Source: Hordeum vulgare subsp. vulgare
Lineage: Eukaryota; Streptophyta; Magnoliopsida; Poales; Poaceae
Assembly (NCBI RefSeq): GCF_904849725.1
Contig: NC_058522.1
Span: 334,805,029-334,869,028, forward strand
DNA length: 64,000 nt
Reading direction: 5' to 3'
Position numbers and translations under genes: made by a program. Shown here in pieces: positions 10,380 through 21,435 of this stretch. Under the pieces are notes generated by a model that saw only the letters and a program-made list of their open reading frames with translations, made no database searches and was not told the DNA's origin. Positions within the stretch are counted from its first letter, which is position 1; every line of letters begins with the position of its first letter.

Positions 10380-11004
10380 TATTGTGACTAATAAGAGGAG
10401 GATACCTGAGGTTGAGATTTCCACCATGCTCGCTAATTATACCTTCACGGGTGGAACTCCCAAGAAACTAGGTGATCCCGGTGTGCCCACTATACCTTGC
10501 TCCATTAAAGGCAACTATGTTAGAACTGCGTTATGCGACCTTGGCGCCGGTGTTAGTATTATGCCTCTCTCTCTTTATCGTAGACTTGAACTGGATAAGT
10601 TGACACCCACTGAAATCTCTCTGCAAATGGCCGACAAATCAACTGCTTTCCCTATCGGCATTTGCGAGGACGTGCCTGTTGTGGTTGCTAGCATCACTAT
10701 CTTAACAGACTTTGTTATCTTGGATATTCCCGAGGACTATGCCATGGCGGTCATTCTCCGAAGACCATTTTTAAACACTGCAGGGGCTGTAATAGATTGC
10801 AACAAAGGTAATGTCACTTTCCATGTCAATTGTAATGAGCATACGGTGAACTTTCCGAAGAAACAATATCGAGTACATTGCATCAATGCTATCGAAAAAA
10901 CTTCATATATTCTTATTGGGAGCTTTGAATTCCCTATTGCTCGTGTCAAGATGAAGTATGATTTGCTTGTTGGGGAGATACACATCCCCATTGAGGTGAC
11001 CTAG
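10363..11004 (+). CDS. Element B retroviral-type aspartic protease
   Basis: This 213-residue ORF overlaps the end of gag in another frame. The catalytic motif is seen as ALCDLGAGVSIMPLS near residues 55-70, an intact D-x-G-A. It is followed by ISLQMADKS, ICEDVPVVV and the ILRRPFLNTAG phrase typical of Athila-type proteases, which end in a hydrophobic-G-R-P-F-L motif. The ILG normally seen before RPF reads ILR. The first ATG of the frame is only convenient, since the real protein is probably made as a gag fusion. No RT follows: the frame ends with GEIHIPIEVT and a stop, and non-coding DNA comes next. Confidence 0.85.
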   Translation: MLYMNDIVTNKRRIPEVEISTMLANYTFTGGTPKKLGDPGVPTIPCSIKGNYVRTALCDLGAGVSIMPLSLYRRLELDKLTPTEISLQMADKSTAFPIGICEDVPVVVASITILTDFVILDIPEDYAMAVILRRPFLNTAGAVIDCNKGNVTFHVNCNEHTVNFPKKQYRVHCINAIEKTSYILIGSFEFPIARVKMKYDLLVGEIHIPIEVT

Positions 11005-11777
11005 TGACTATTCGGAAATTCTCCATTCTCTTTTGCGATTTGAGAAGGTTTGTCGAGGAGACTTGATCAACACAATTGACGGATTTCTCTCTATGACCAT
11101 GAGATGGATGAATTGAGGAGTCACAAACCTCTGTTCCAAGCTTTCACTTTAGGTTGCTTAGAAGAGAAATGAGAGATTTAGTTTAGTTTTCCCTGTTTTC
11201 TGTTTTAGCGTCCGGTAGAAAAGTACCCCGAAAATAGAAGTTCTCCGAACGCTGTGAAAATCTAGTATGATTTTTTCTGGATTTTTTGAAAAATACTAGG
11301 ACAAAGAGTTTGTCTGGGGCCACACAAGTGGGCCACAAGCCCTAGGGGCGCGGGCACCCCCCTGGTCGCGCTACCCAGGCTTGTGGGGCCCACAGGCACC
11401 CCCTCCACTACTTCTTGCTCTTATCTCCTTCTCCTACCTCCAGAAAAAATCGTTTCACAACTCAAACCCGTGTTCTTGCTCCTCTTGCTCGGATTTTGAT
11501 ATCTTTGCTCAAATCACCGTTCTCCGAACTGTTTTGGGGAAATTACTCCTTGGTAAGTGACTCCTCCATTAGTCCAATTAGTTTTTTCTCTAGTGCCTTA
11601 TACTCCGCGTATTTTTGCTGCCTTGGTGACCATGTTCTTGAGCTTTGCATACTGATTCTAGCTGGTCCCAAGTAGTTTTGATGCGTAATATGGTCTTTAG
11701 GAACTTGTGGCAGTAGTTGCTACAAGTTTAGTTGAACCTTGTTCACCTTTCCTTTGGGTCACTGAAAATTTCAGAAA
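11005..11777 (+). other. Element B spacer between protease and third ORF
   Basis: No coding frame with recognisable content is present. A GC-rich block at about 11320-11410 resembles the GC blocks of the LTRs and of element A's spacer (GGGCCACAAGCCC). In an autonomous relative this place would hold RT and integrase, so the stretch marks the site where pol is absent. Confidence 0.6.
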
Positions 11778-12795
11778 ATGAAGATGTTCAGGAGAAACTT
11801 TCATGGTGGTTCCTCAAGCAAGAGAGGTCCCCGTCTTGCGATTCGGGAGCCTGATCCTTAGTAACCTAGGGACGCGCAGGTACAACCATGTGAATGGCCT
11901 TCTGATGAATTTATGACTGAGGCAGGTTTCAAAGATGAGTTTGATGCACTTGTTCACAACGTCGGACTCGAAGAATTCATCTCCGATAAATATGGACAGT
12001 ATGTTGCTCTGATTGCTTCTTTTGTTCGTCGATTCAAATTTTCAGCTGGCCATGAGCCATCGGTACTGTTTGATCTCTATGATAAATCGTATACCATGGA
12101 TTTAGAGGATTTCAATAGAATTTGCAAGATACCTACGTGGGGCAGCCTCAATGATCCTCCTAAATCTTCGGTTAGAGATTTTTGCTCTAGTATTACTGTT
12201 GGAGAAACTAGAGAGATTACGCAAGCTACCATGGGGAGTATTAATTTTCGTGCCTTGCATTACTTTGCCCTCTTCATAGCCAGGTGCATTAATGGCAAGA
12301 TTGAGCATTGTCAGCTCTGCGCACTCGACCTTAGTATCCTTAAGAGCGCAGTGACGGGTGACAAAAGCTTCAACATGGGAGCTATTATAGCAAGGAGGCT
12401 CTATTGAAGGGGATTTCTTTGGTGGGATCTATGCCACTCGCGTAGCAAATTTTCTTGGAGTACCCATCCGCGAAGGAGATCCCCCGCTCCATACAGCTTT
12501 CCTTGACTGCGTCGCTTTGACACGCTACCAGTTCCTTGAGAGGGCTGATGAATCCCTCCTATACCGATTGATATTTAACCGGCAGCGTGTTTTCCATATT
12601 ACCCTTCCTGCTCCTGCCTTCTTTGACTTTCAGGTAAAACGGAGATATTACATAACCAGAGGAGATGCAGAGGAGTATGAGACGGAGGCAAAGGCTGCTC
12701 GTCTCCGTGAGGCAGCTATTCAGGCAGTGGTTGCAGCGCTCCCGTATAACCCCAATTATGATTTTGTGTTTCGCCAAGACCATCCTTGGAAGTAG
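11778..12795 (+). pseudogene. Element B third ORF, plant-retrotransposon accessory protein
   Basis: The frame starts at ATG 11778 (MKMFRRNFHG), has a double stop TAG TAA near 11859-11864, and is then open from 11865 through ATG 11913 to 12407. After a small deletion near 12405 it continues in another frame, visible at 12517, to TAG 12793-12795. Recognisable phrases are VLFDLYDKSYTMDL, NRICKIP, ATMGSINFRALHYFALFI, and later FGGIYATRV and YRLIFNRQRV. Proteins with this pattern occur in cereal LTR elements as a putative plant transposon protein of unknown function. The whole is about 330 residues. I see no catalytic motif or transmembrane segment that would give a role. Confidence 0.7.
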
Positions 12796-14747
12796 ACCAA
12801 GTTAGGCCAAAAGCCTATGCTTGGGGGAGTACGTGTTCTCACCGACTTTACATTCTTGCTTATTCTTTCACCTTGTTAGCCGGTGTTCACACTTTGCCAC
12901 TGTATCATCCATGCTAGTTTATTTTCTTTTTCTCGTTTTCTTTTCGTGTGTCTGTCTAGTTTGAGAAAAACAAAAAAGATTTTATTTTTCTTCTTTAGCT
13001 TGTTGGGAGATTTCCCGTGTAGATAGTTTTCTTTTTCTTTGGGTCAAGGTAGAAGATATTGGTTACAATGTTTAGTGGCTCTTGCATGCATACCTATTTA
13101 GCTTTCAAAGAGCCATATTACTTTGTCTTCTCCTTTGTGTTTGCCTGCAGATTCCAGCGTAGTCCAATGCACAAGCACTCTTATTATTGTTCACATCATT
13201 CGGTCGTGCAAGTGAAAGACCATAATGAAGATATATGATGAAGTGACTGAGCCTCGAAAAGCTCGTATGAACTTGATCTATTTGGTTTTTGTAAATACGA
13301 CTAGCTCATCATGCATGATTCAACTTTGTTGTGAGGGAAACATGTTTGCAATGACAACTTAGAGATCATAGTTGCTTATGCCATGCTTACTTAGCTAGGA
13401 GCTTATAATGGTTTGTCTTGGATGCCCACATGGATGTTGAGATGACTATGATGTAGTATGATAGGATCGTATCCTCCTTTGAATGATTCAAGTGGCTTGT
13501 CTTGGCGCATGTTCACGCATGTAGTTGAAACAAGATCAACATAGTCTCTATGATGTTCATGTTCATGGTGATTTATGTCCCACTCATGCTTGCACTCAAT
13601 GTTAGTTAATCTCAATGCATTTTGATGACTGTTGTAGCTCTCTAGTTGGTCGCTTCCCAGTCTTTTGCTAGCCTTCACTTGTACTAAGCGGGAATACTGC
13701 TTGTGCATCCACTCCCATAAGCCCAAAGTTGTGCCATATGAGTCCACCATACCTACCTATATGCAGTATCTACCTGCCGTTCCAAGTAAATTTGCATGTG
13801 CCACTCTCTAAAGCTTCAAGAAATAATCTGTTTTGTGTGCCCGAACCGCTCATGTGGTGACATTGGGCTATTGGTATCTTCCATGCTAGGCGTGTTATCC
13901 TTGATATGTGTTTATTCACTATCATTCACGAGAAAGGGGCCGGTAATTGGAATTCCCAGTTCCATGCTCAAATCGAAAAGATAATTGCAAACAAAACTCC
14001 CCCAGGATTGATGTTGGTTTGGACGGTACCTGAGGATTCGACTAGCCGTGGAGTGTGATTGATTGGTGGTGGGGGAGTCAAAACTTTACTTTTCTGTTTG
14101 GGAACCGCCTATAGCATGTGTAGCGTGGAAGATGTTGAGAACTCTTAGTTATTGCGTTGACAATGAAAGCATGCCACCCAAAATTATTATCTCTGTTTTC
14201 AAAGCTTGAGCTCTGGCACCTCAGCAAATCAATGCTTCCCTCTGCGAAGGGCCTGTCTATTGATGTTCCTGTTGAGTCATACTCCTCTTACAAAAGCACC
14301 AATTAGAGAGCACCTCTGTCATTTTTATGCTTTTCTTTTAACTGTGTTGAGTATGACTATGACTGGATCTTCATTGCCATGAATTACTATGTTTAGTCAG
14401 CCCTTGGTCTTTGAAGGTGCTCTGCATTTATGTTTTGCGGTCTCAGAAAGAGCTAGTGAGATACCATCTATTCGTACTGCTTCATGTTTTTTTGATTGAA
14501 GTGTTGACACTTGAGGCTTATTATTATTTGCTCGCTAGTTGATTATGCCATTGATATGAGTTTACCATGAGACCTAGATGTCATTTGCTTATGTGGTTTA
14601 CTTGTGATCTTGCTGAAATTCTGGTTATGAGTTAGACATAGTTGCAACAACAAGATCAAACAGAGTTCGTCAAAGTTTTCCTTTTGTCTCTCTCAGTTTG
14701 TCATCTGAGTTGCTTGAGGACAAGCGAGGCTTTAAGATTGGGGGAGT
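12796..14747 (+). other. Element B 3' non-coding region and polypurine tract
   Basis: There is no supported gene over almost 2 kb; minus-strand frames here carry no family motif. Just after the ORF stop comes AGGCCAAAAGCCTATGCTTG followed by GGGGGAG, a text shared in part with element F near 44577-44595. The end carries the conserved purine block GAGGACAAGCGAGG, then the tract TTTAAGATTGGGGGAGT at 14731-14747. The tract touches the 3' LTR and would prime plus-strand synthesis. Confidence 0.7.
14731..14747 (+). other. Element B polypurine tract
   Basis: TTTAAGATTGGGGGAGT lies immediately before the TG of the 3' LTR. Position and purine content are as expected for the plus-strand primer. Confidence 0.8.
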
Positions 14748-16322
14748 TGATACGTCTCCTTCGTATCTACTTTTTCCAAACTTTTTTGCCCTTGTTTTGG
14801 ACTCTAATTTGCATGATTTGAATGGAACTAACCCGGACTAACGCTATTTTCAGCAGAATTGCCATGGTGTTGTTTTTGTGCAGAACTAAAAGTCCTCGGA
14901 ACGTCCTGAAAATTTACAGAGATTTTTTCTGGAATTAAAGAAAAATACGTGCACAAAGATCCACCGGAGGAGGTGGACCAGTGGGCCACAAGCCCACAGG
15001 CCGCGGCCACCCCCCTAAGCCGCGCCGTGAGGGCTTGTGGGGCCCACGTGGCTCCACCGCCCCCAAACTCAGCTCTATTTATTCCGTCTCACCAGGAAAA
15101 AAAATCAGAGAGAAGGTTTCATCGCGTTTTGTGATACGGAGGCGCCACCACATCCTGTTCTTCATCTCGAGGGCAGATTTGGAGTCCGTTTCGGGGCCCG
15201 GAGAGGGGACATCGTCGCCATCGTCATCATCAACCTTTCTCCATCGACAATTCCATGATGCTCTTCATCGTTCGTGAGTAATCTCATTGTAGGCTTGCTG
15301 GACGGTGATGAGTTGGATGAGATCTATCATGTAATCGAGTTAGTTTTTGACGGCGATTGATCCCTAGTATCCACTATGTTCTAGATTGATGTAGCTACTA
15401 CTTGGCCATGCTTAATGCTTGTCACTAGGGCCCGAGTGCCATGATTTCAGATCTAAGCCTATTATGTTGTCGCCAATATATGTGTGTTTTAGATCCTATC
15501 TTGCAAGTTGTAGTCACCTACTATGTGTTATGACCCGGCAACCCCGGAGTGACAATAGCCGGAACCACTCCCGGAGATGACCATAGTATGAGGAGTTCAT
15601 GTATTCACAGCGTGTTAATGCGTTGGTCCGGTTCTTTATTAAAAGGAGAACCTTAATATCCTGTAGTTTCCATTAGGACCCCGCTGCCACGGGAGGGATG
15701 GACAATAGATGTCATGCAAGTTCTTTTCCCTAAGCACGTATGACTACATACGGAATACATGCCTACATTAGATTGACGAACGGGAGCTAGTTACATATCT
15801 CTCCGTGTTATAGCTGTTACATGATGAATCACATCCGTCATACTCATCCATCACCGATCGACTGCCTACGAGTCTTTTACTACTGGTCCTCGCTACGTTA
15901 CTTTGTCTAGGATTGTCTATTGCTACAAAAGGGATTGGGCCACTTTGCTGCTACTGTTACTACTTCTGTTACTATGCTGCTGTTGTTCCTTGCTACTCCG
16001 CTATTACTTGTTGCAAGACCTTTTCTGGAGCCGTTGCCTGGGAAGAATATTTCCCGTCCACGTGCTACTTACTGGCGCCATTGATACAACAGTTAGGAAT
16101 AGTCTGCCGTCAACAGATTGTTTCTGGCACCGTTGCTATCATACTACTTTGCTACTGATACTTTGCTTGCAGACACTAATCTTTCGGGTGTGGTTGAATC
16201 TAACAAACTCAGCTGGTAATACTTGAGAATATTCTTTCGCTTCCCTTGTGTGAACCAACAAATTCGGGTTGAATACTCTACCCTCGAAAACTGCTGCGAT
16301 CCCATACGCTTGTGGGTCATTA
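14748..16322 (+). mobile_element. Element B 3' LTR
   Basis: It starts TGATACGTCTCC and ends GTGGGTCATTA; the final CA has become TA. It aligns along its length with the 5' LTR with scattered differences. GTAAG follows directly. Confidence 0.93.
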
Positions 16323-16327
16323 GTAAG
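16323..16327 (+). repeat. Right target-site duplication of element B (GTAAG)
   Basis: Identical to 6550-6554. Element A's 3' tail resumes here. Confidence 0.92.
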
Positions 16328-17695
16328 CAAGTCTGGGAGTTAGATAATAAAGAGTAGCTCTGAGTCGAGGGATTTTCTCGCTTGCTATGATCTTTAGAAA
16401 AAGAATTAGTAAGAAGTATAGAATAAAAATAAAAGAGCATACATGATGATATTATGGGGAGTGATGACTTCACATATAAAAAGTATGTCGATTAAAATTT
16501 GTTGTGAGTTGACAAACAAAGCTATTGGTCATTGTTGCAATTATAAGAACGTAATAAAGAAAGGTAGATTCACATATAAATAAATTATCTTAGACATCTT
16601 TTATGACTGTGAAAACTCATTAAAATATTATATGTTAAAAGGTTGATGTTGGACAAGGAAGACACCATAATGAGTTACGTTTTCTTATTTCTGAATAAAA
16701 GTTATATGGTTGTAGATCCTTCAACATGTGTCGCTTGCTTCCACCTCATATTAGCCAAAAACTTCCGCACCAAGTAGAGATACTACTTGTGCATCCAAAC
16801 ACCTTTAACCCAGTTTTGCCTTGAGAGTCCACCATACATACATATGGATTGAGTAAGATCCTTGAAGTAAGTTGTCATCGGTGGAAGCAATAAAATTGCT
16901 TCCACCTCATATTAGCCAAAAATAAACTTTATATGAACTTGTGATATAGAAGAAATAAAAGCGACATACCGCATAATAAAGTTCTTTATCACAAGGGGCA
17001 ATGTAAAGTGACGTTCTTTTGCATTTAGGGATTGCACATCCAACTATAAAAGCGCATGACAACCTGTGCTTCCCTCTGTGAAGGCCCTATCTGTTACCTT
17101 TACTTTCTAGTTCTTACCTTTATGCTAGAGTCGTGGTGATCTTCACCATTTCCTTTATTTCACCTTTATCTTTTGGCAAGCGTCATGGCTTGGGGAATGA
17201 TCTAGACAAATATATCTAATCGGATGAGGGTGATCATGAGATATTATTGTTGACATTACCCTTGAGGTAAATAGTTGGGAGGCAAAACTATATGCCCCTA
17301 TCTTTCTCTATGTTCGATTGAAGCTTTGACCTTATAGATATTGCGTGAGCATTAGCAATTATGAAAGACCATAAGATGATTGAGTATGTGGATTTTCTTT
17401 ACAAGCTCTTATATTGACTCTTTCCTACATTCTAATAAATTGGAATTGCTTCAGTGACTGAAATCATAGTTTGTTAGTTCTCAATAGAGTTCTTGATTCA
17501 TACTTTACCTTGTGAATGAGTTGTTACTCTAGCATAAGATATTCTATGTCAATATCTGTTGGTGTTCTAAAGATAACCATGATGCCTTCATGTCCATAAT
17601 TTATTTTTATCTACACCTCTATCTCTAAACATGTGGGCATATTTACCGATCTCGACTTTCGCTTGAGGACAAGCGAGGTCTAAGCTTCGGGGATT
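16328..17695 (+). other. Element A 3' non-coding tail, resumed after element B
   Basis: The text is AT-rich and non-coding. The phrase GCTTCCACCTCATATTAGCC occurs twice, at about 16738 and 16897, which suggests a local duplication. The region ends with GAGGACAAGCGAGGTC and the tract TAAGCTTCGGGGATT, directly before the 3' LTR. This matches the pre-LTR block of elements B, F and J. Confidence 0.75.
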
Positions 17696-19234
17696 TGATA
17701 CGTCCATTTGCATCATGCTTTCATATCAATATTTATTGCATTATGAGCTGTTAATACACATTATGGTACAATACTTATGCCTTTTCTCTCTTATTTTACA
17801 AGGTTTACATGAAGAGGGAGAATGCCGGCAGCTAGAATTCTGGACCGAAAAAGGAGCAAATCTAATAGACCTATTCTGCACAGCTCCAAAAGTCCTGAAA
17901 ACTTATGGAGAACTGTTTTGGAATATATAAAAAATATTAGGCAAAAGAAATACCAGAGGAGACCCACCAGGAGGTCAGAAGCCTACTGGGCGCGGCCTAC
18001 CCCCTAGCCGCGCCCTACCCCCTAGCCGCGCCCTATAGGCTTGTGGGCCCCCTAGCAGGCTTTGGTGCCCATCTTTTGCTATATGAAGGGTTTTGACATA
18101 AAAAAAATCATATCTGAGCTTTTGGAACGACACGCCGCCTTCTCGAGAAGGAACTTCGACGGAACCAATCTAGATCTCCGTCGGAGCTATTCTGCTGGGG
18201 AAACTTCCCTCCCGGAGGGGGAAATCGAAGCCATCGTCATCACCAACAATCCTCTAATCGAGAGGGGGTCAATATCCATCAACATCTTCATCAGCACCAT
18301 GTCTTCTCCAAACCCTAGTTCATCTCTTGTATCCGATCTTTGTCTCAAAACCTTAGATTGGTACGTGTGGGTTGCTAGTAGTGTTGATTACTCCTTATAG
18401 TTGATCCTAGTTGGTTTATTTGGTGGAATATAATATGTTCAGATCCTTAATGATTATTAATACTCCTCTGATTATGAACATGAATATGTTTCGTGAGTAG
18501 TTACATTTGTTCCCGAGGACATGGGATAAGTCTTGTTATAAGTAATCATGTGAATTTGATATTCATTCGATATTTTGGTAAGATGTATGTTGTCTCTCCT
18601 CTAGTGGTATCATGTGAATGTCGACTACATGAAACTTCACCATTATTTGGGCCTAGGGGAAGGCATTGGGAAGTAATAAGTAGATGATGGGTTCCTAGAG
18701 TGACAGAAGCTTAAACCCTAGTTTATGCGTTGCTTCGTAAGGGGCTGATTTGGATCCATATGTTTCATGCGATTGTTAGATTTATCTTAATCTTCTTTCG
18801 TAGTTGCGGATGCTTGCGAGAGAGGTTAATCATAAGTGGGCTGTTTGTCCAAGTAAGGGTAGAACCCAAGCACCGGTCCACACACATATCAAATTATCAA
18901 AGTAACGAACGTGAATCATATGAGCATGATGAAAACTATCTTGACATAAATTCCCATGTGTCCTCGGGAGCGCTTTTATATATATAAGAGTTTGTTCAGG
19001 CTTTTCCTTTGCTACAAAAAGGATTGGGCCATTTTTCTGCACCATTGTAAAATTTGTTACTTGCTACCCGTTATGAATTACCTTATCACAAAACTATGTG
19101 TTACAGATAATTTGAGTACTTGCAGAGAATACCTTACTGAAAACCGCTTGTCATTTTCTTCTGCTCCTCATTGGGTTCGACACTCTTACTTATTGAAAGT
19201 ACTATGATTGATACCCTACACTTGTGGGTCATCA
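17696..19234 (+). mobile_element. Element A 3' LTR
   Basis: A complete LTR of 1539 bases starting TGATACGTCCATTTGC and ending GTGGGTCATCA. The last 604 bases match the truncated 5' LTR. It contains a GC-rich block at 17950-18060 and two TATA-like sites. Confidence 0.92.
18976..18988 (+). promoter_or_regulatory. TATA-like site in element A 3' LTR
   Basis: TTATATATATAAG lies about 250 bases before the LTR end, and the 5' LTR has a mutated counterpart near 585. A second candidate, GCTATATGAA, is at 18079-18088. Which one is used was not decided. Confidence 0.35.
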
Positions 19235-19260
19235 CTTCCTCAGAATCTAGCATTCACCAC

Positions 19261-19644
19261 ATGTTCGAAGAGGCGGCGGTTGCGGAGGCCGAGATGCATG
19301 TCGATGATGTGGTGGTGGAGTCCATGGAGCCCCTTACCCACGAGATCTCGGAGCGAGACCTGGAGATGCGTAAGCCCTCCGAGAGCGACGAGCGATGGGA
19401 GGAGTTCCGTGTGCCTCAAGAGGATGCCGCGAAGTGCTTGTACATCAAGGAATAGGCGATGGAGTACCAACGCGAGCTCTGGCGGCGCTACTATGAGTAC
19501 TTTAAAGATGATGGCGACGTCAAGGAAAAGGGAAACACCAAGGACGAGGATGTTGATGTGGTCGAGTTCATCGTGGGGGATGCGGAGTCGAGCACCGGCG
19601 AAATGTCGCCTAGACAAGTTGTTGAATCTCATCGAACATCATGA
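19261..19644 (+). pseudogene. Acidic coding-like segment of unknown family
   Basis: From ATG 19261 (MFEEAAVAEAEMH) one frame is open to 19644 except for a TAG at 19453-19455, a likely mutated CAG. It reads on as AMEYQRELWRRYYEYF and DVVEFIVGDAESS. The GC content (about 55-60%) and purine-rich codons differ sharply from the AT-rich retroelement text around it. The composition is Glu/Asp/Val-rich with helical character. I do not recognise a domain. It may be the tail of a gene captured by the surrounding DNA transposon, or part of the transposon's own ORF. The left end is cut by element A, so the segment is probably missing its N-terminus. Confidence 0.4.
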
Positions 19645-20093
19645 CGCATAGTGCGATGGCTCGTAGGTGTCTTTGTTAAAATTATGTGTAGTACTAATAT
19701 CCTTTGTTTAGAAAGTCGATCTTTTGTTAGAGCTATGTATAGTTCAATCAGCTTCATTATTTAGTGAACTTGCTTGTTTAGTAACTGTGGGCTATATGTC
19801 CGCTAATTTGTATACCCAAGCTAGGAGTTGATGTTAAATTATGCAATGACATGGATGTCCACTATAACCAGAGAATACGTGGGGAGGGGCAACATTTTGT
19901 ATGTTCTATATCATTGCACATGCTAAGAGCAGAAAAATCGTGTCTAATGAATCTTTACGCGCCAAGTTTCCCTGCACCTAGTAAAAAAATTCACCGATCG
20001 TTGAAATATCTTCCTCTCCCCCAAGGACATTTCCCCTGCCAACCTCCGGCACCGCCACATCTCCCCCTCTCGCAGCAGACTACCGCAGACGCC

Positions 20094-20267
20094 ATGGTCT
20101 CCTCGAATGACCCCTCAAGCGGTATTTCCTTTGATGATGAATCTCTCACAACCAAGTATTCCTCTCTCTTCTATATGGCTCAACTAGGCTTAGGGTTTTG
20201 GTTTGGAGTTTGGGATTTTACAGCGGCAGGCCGATTTGAGCCATTTGTTACTCTTGTAGTTCCATAG
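20094..20267 (+). CDS. Possible first exon or gene-like leader
   Basis: A pyrimidine-rich, cereal 5'-leader-like stretch (19980-20093, with CTCTCCCCCAAGG and CTCGCAGCAGAC) precedes ATG 20094 in the context GACGCCATGG, a good plant start context. The frame reads MVSSNDPSSGISFDDE and is open to 20267. A GT near 20121 could be a splice donor. No downstream exon or domain was recognised. It may be a captured gene start or chance. Confidence 0.22.
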   Translation: MVSSNDPSSGISFDDESLTTKYSSLFYMAQLGLGFWFGVWDFTAAGRFEPFVTLVVP

Positions 20268-20813
20268 GACAATCACTTCCAAGGAATGGAGCGGGGTAGC
20301 TAAAGACCTGCTTGTTCATGGTCAACATCAATCTCTATCCATGAAGTTAGGTACTTTTTGAATCTGTTTAAAGTGGTAAGAAGTTTCTAGGACGTGCAAA
20401 CAAGGTTAGCCTAACTCCCGTTGTTAGAAATCATTTGTTATATTAGGTGTGATTCAGACACTTCTTGTATGCTATTTGATTCTGGATGTGATTAATACAC
20501 TGTCCCAATTCTATGATTGTGATTTCCATTTTAATTCATATCAATAGTAATATGTTATAAATTTGTTCATGTACATAATTTTCACTATTTATTTTATCTA
20601 ATTCAAACACTACTAGTGTGCATCCTGTACTACAAAGACTGTTGCATTTATATTTAGCTTTCTCGTCATATTGGCAATTTATTATTACACATGACAAGAA
20701 CAGAGCAGGGATGAGAACGAGAACATCCTACTACAAATACTCTTTGAGTAGAACCATGTCTTGGCCGATGAAGAAATTTACATGACTCCATCTAAGAATA
20801 AAGAATACCCATG

Positions 20814-21005
20814 TTAACTACGCAAGTACAAGCATGGCCAGCCATTTCTTGTTGGCGAATACTTTGATGAGTGTAGTACGACAATAGGCATTTCAATCAC
20901 CTTTTGGGTACCATCAACGTGGAGTTCGAGGACTTCCATCTCTTCTTCAACTTCAATGAGCTTCCTCACACTCTTGTCACATGATTGTTGTTGTAAGTCC
21001 TTCAC
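20814..21005 (-). other. Small minus-strand ORF of unknown meaning
   Basis: 63 residues with a helical, Glu-rich centre (KLIEVEEEMEVLELH). There is no known domain. It may be a piece of an exon of the DNA transposon or chance. Confidence 0.2.
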
Positions 21006-21315
21006 AAAATCTCATCGACTTCTCCATAGAAGGCTGTAAATGAAAAATAAACTAACTCTATTGTCTTCCTCTCAAGAGATTCACAATGCAGAGATCAATA
21101 AGGGTGTATGCGTTTTTCATAGATCGTGATTTAGCAAGCGGCATTTTGTTACGTAATAATGATACACACAAGGCTTCCATTGAACATGCCGCCAATATCT
21201 TGTTGAACTTACACGTAGCAGAATTCTTCATGTGGCCATATCTTGAAGGCTAAGTTAAGTATAGAACCATGCGTACATTGTTCATCTTTTGGCTTTCCAC
21301 ATAGTTCGTAAGTTC

Positions 21316-21435
21316 AAACTTTTCTTAAACTATGGCCATCACTGGATCTTGGTGGTCATTGTTCCAAAACGCAACACAGTTTACTACCTGGATTCTCCGA
21401 GAGAGTCAAATAAGCCTGAGGATCTGAATCATCTT
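21316..21435 (+). pseudogene. ULP1-type (C48) cysteine peptidase fragment
   Basis: The frame reads FKLFLNYGHHWILVVIVPKR, then NTVYYLDSPRESN, and stops at TAG 21433-21435. A His-Trp pair followed by a hydrophobic strand, a basic turn and VYYLDS is the signature of the ULP1 catalytic core, where His (here at 21340-21342) and a later Asp form part of the triad. The catalytic Cys region is not found. ULP1 peptidases process SUMO, and transposon-borne copies are common in cereal CACTA and Mutator-like elements. Only about 40 residues remain, so this is a relic. Confidence 0.5.

Larger units (their letters stand above)
6555..16322 (+). mobile_element. Element B: complete non-autonomous gypsy LTR retrotransposon nested in A
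   Basis: Two LTRs of 1580 and 1575 bases, a primer-binding site, gag, a retroviral-type protease, an extra ORF, a purine tract and a perfect GTAAG duplication delimit a 9768-base element. It lacks any RT, RNase H or integrase, so mobility would need enzymes from a related autonomous element. The LTRs differ by scattered substitutions and a variable run of GCT/ACT triplets, so the insertion is not recent. It inserted into the 3' non-coding tail of element A. The LTR start TGATAYGTCTCC matches a high-copy Triticeae gypsy family, perhaps Fatima; this name is a memory-based guess. Confidence 0.93.
238..19234 (+). mobile_element. Element A: Athila-like Ty3/gypsy LTR retrotransposon, interrupted by element B
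   Basis: A truncated 5' LTR (238-841), a primer-binding site, gag, protease, RT, RNase H and integrase in the gypsy order, a small 3' ORF, a non-coding tail and a full 3' LTR (17696-19234) define this element. The tail is split by element B (6555-16322). The end of the 5' LTR and the end of the 3' LTR match closely over about 600 bases. The 5' LTR has lost roughly its first 935 bases. Every coding domain carries frameshifts or stops, so the copy is inactive. The protease and RT style resembles the Athila lineage. The bases after the 3' LTR (CTTCC) cannot be matched on the left because that end is gone. Confidence 0.88.

Noticed and set aside
9699..10427. Minus-strand frame of 242 residues
   Set aside because: It is antisense to element B's gag, has Ile/Leu-rich content from the codon pattern, and no motif.
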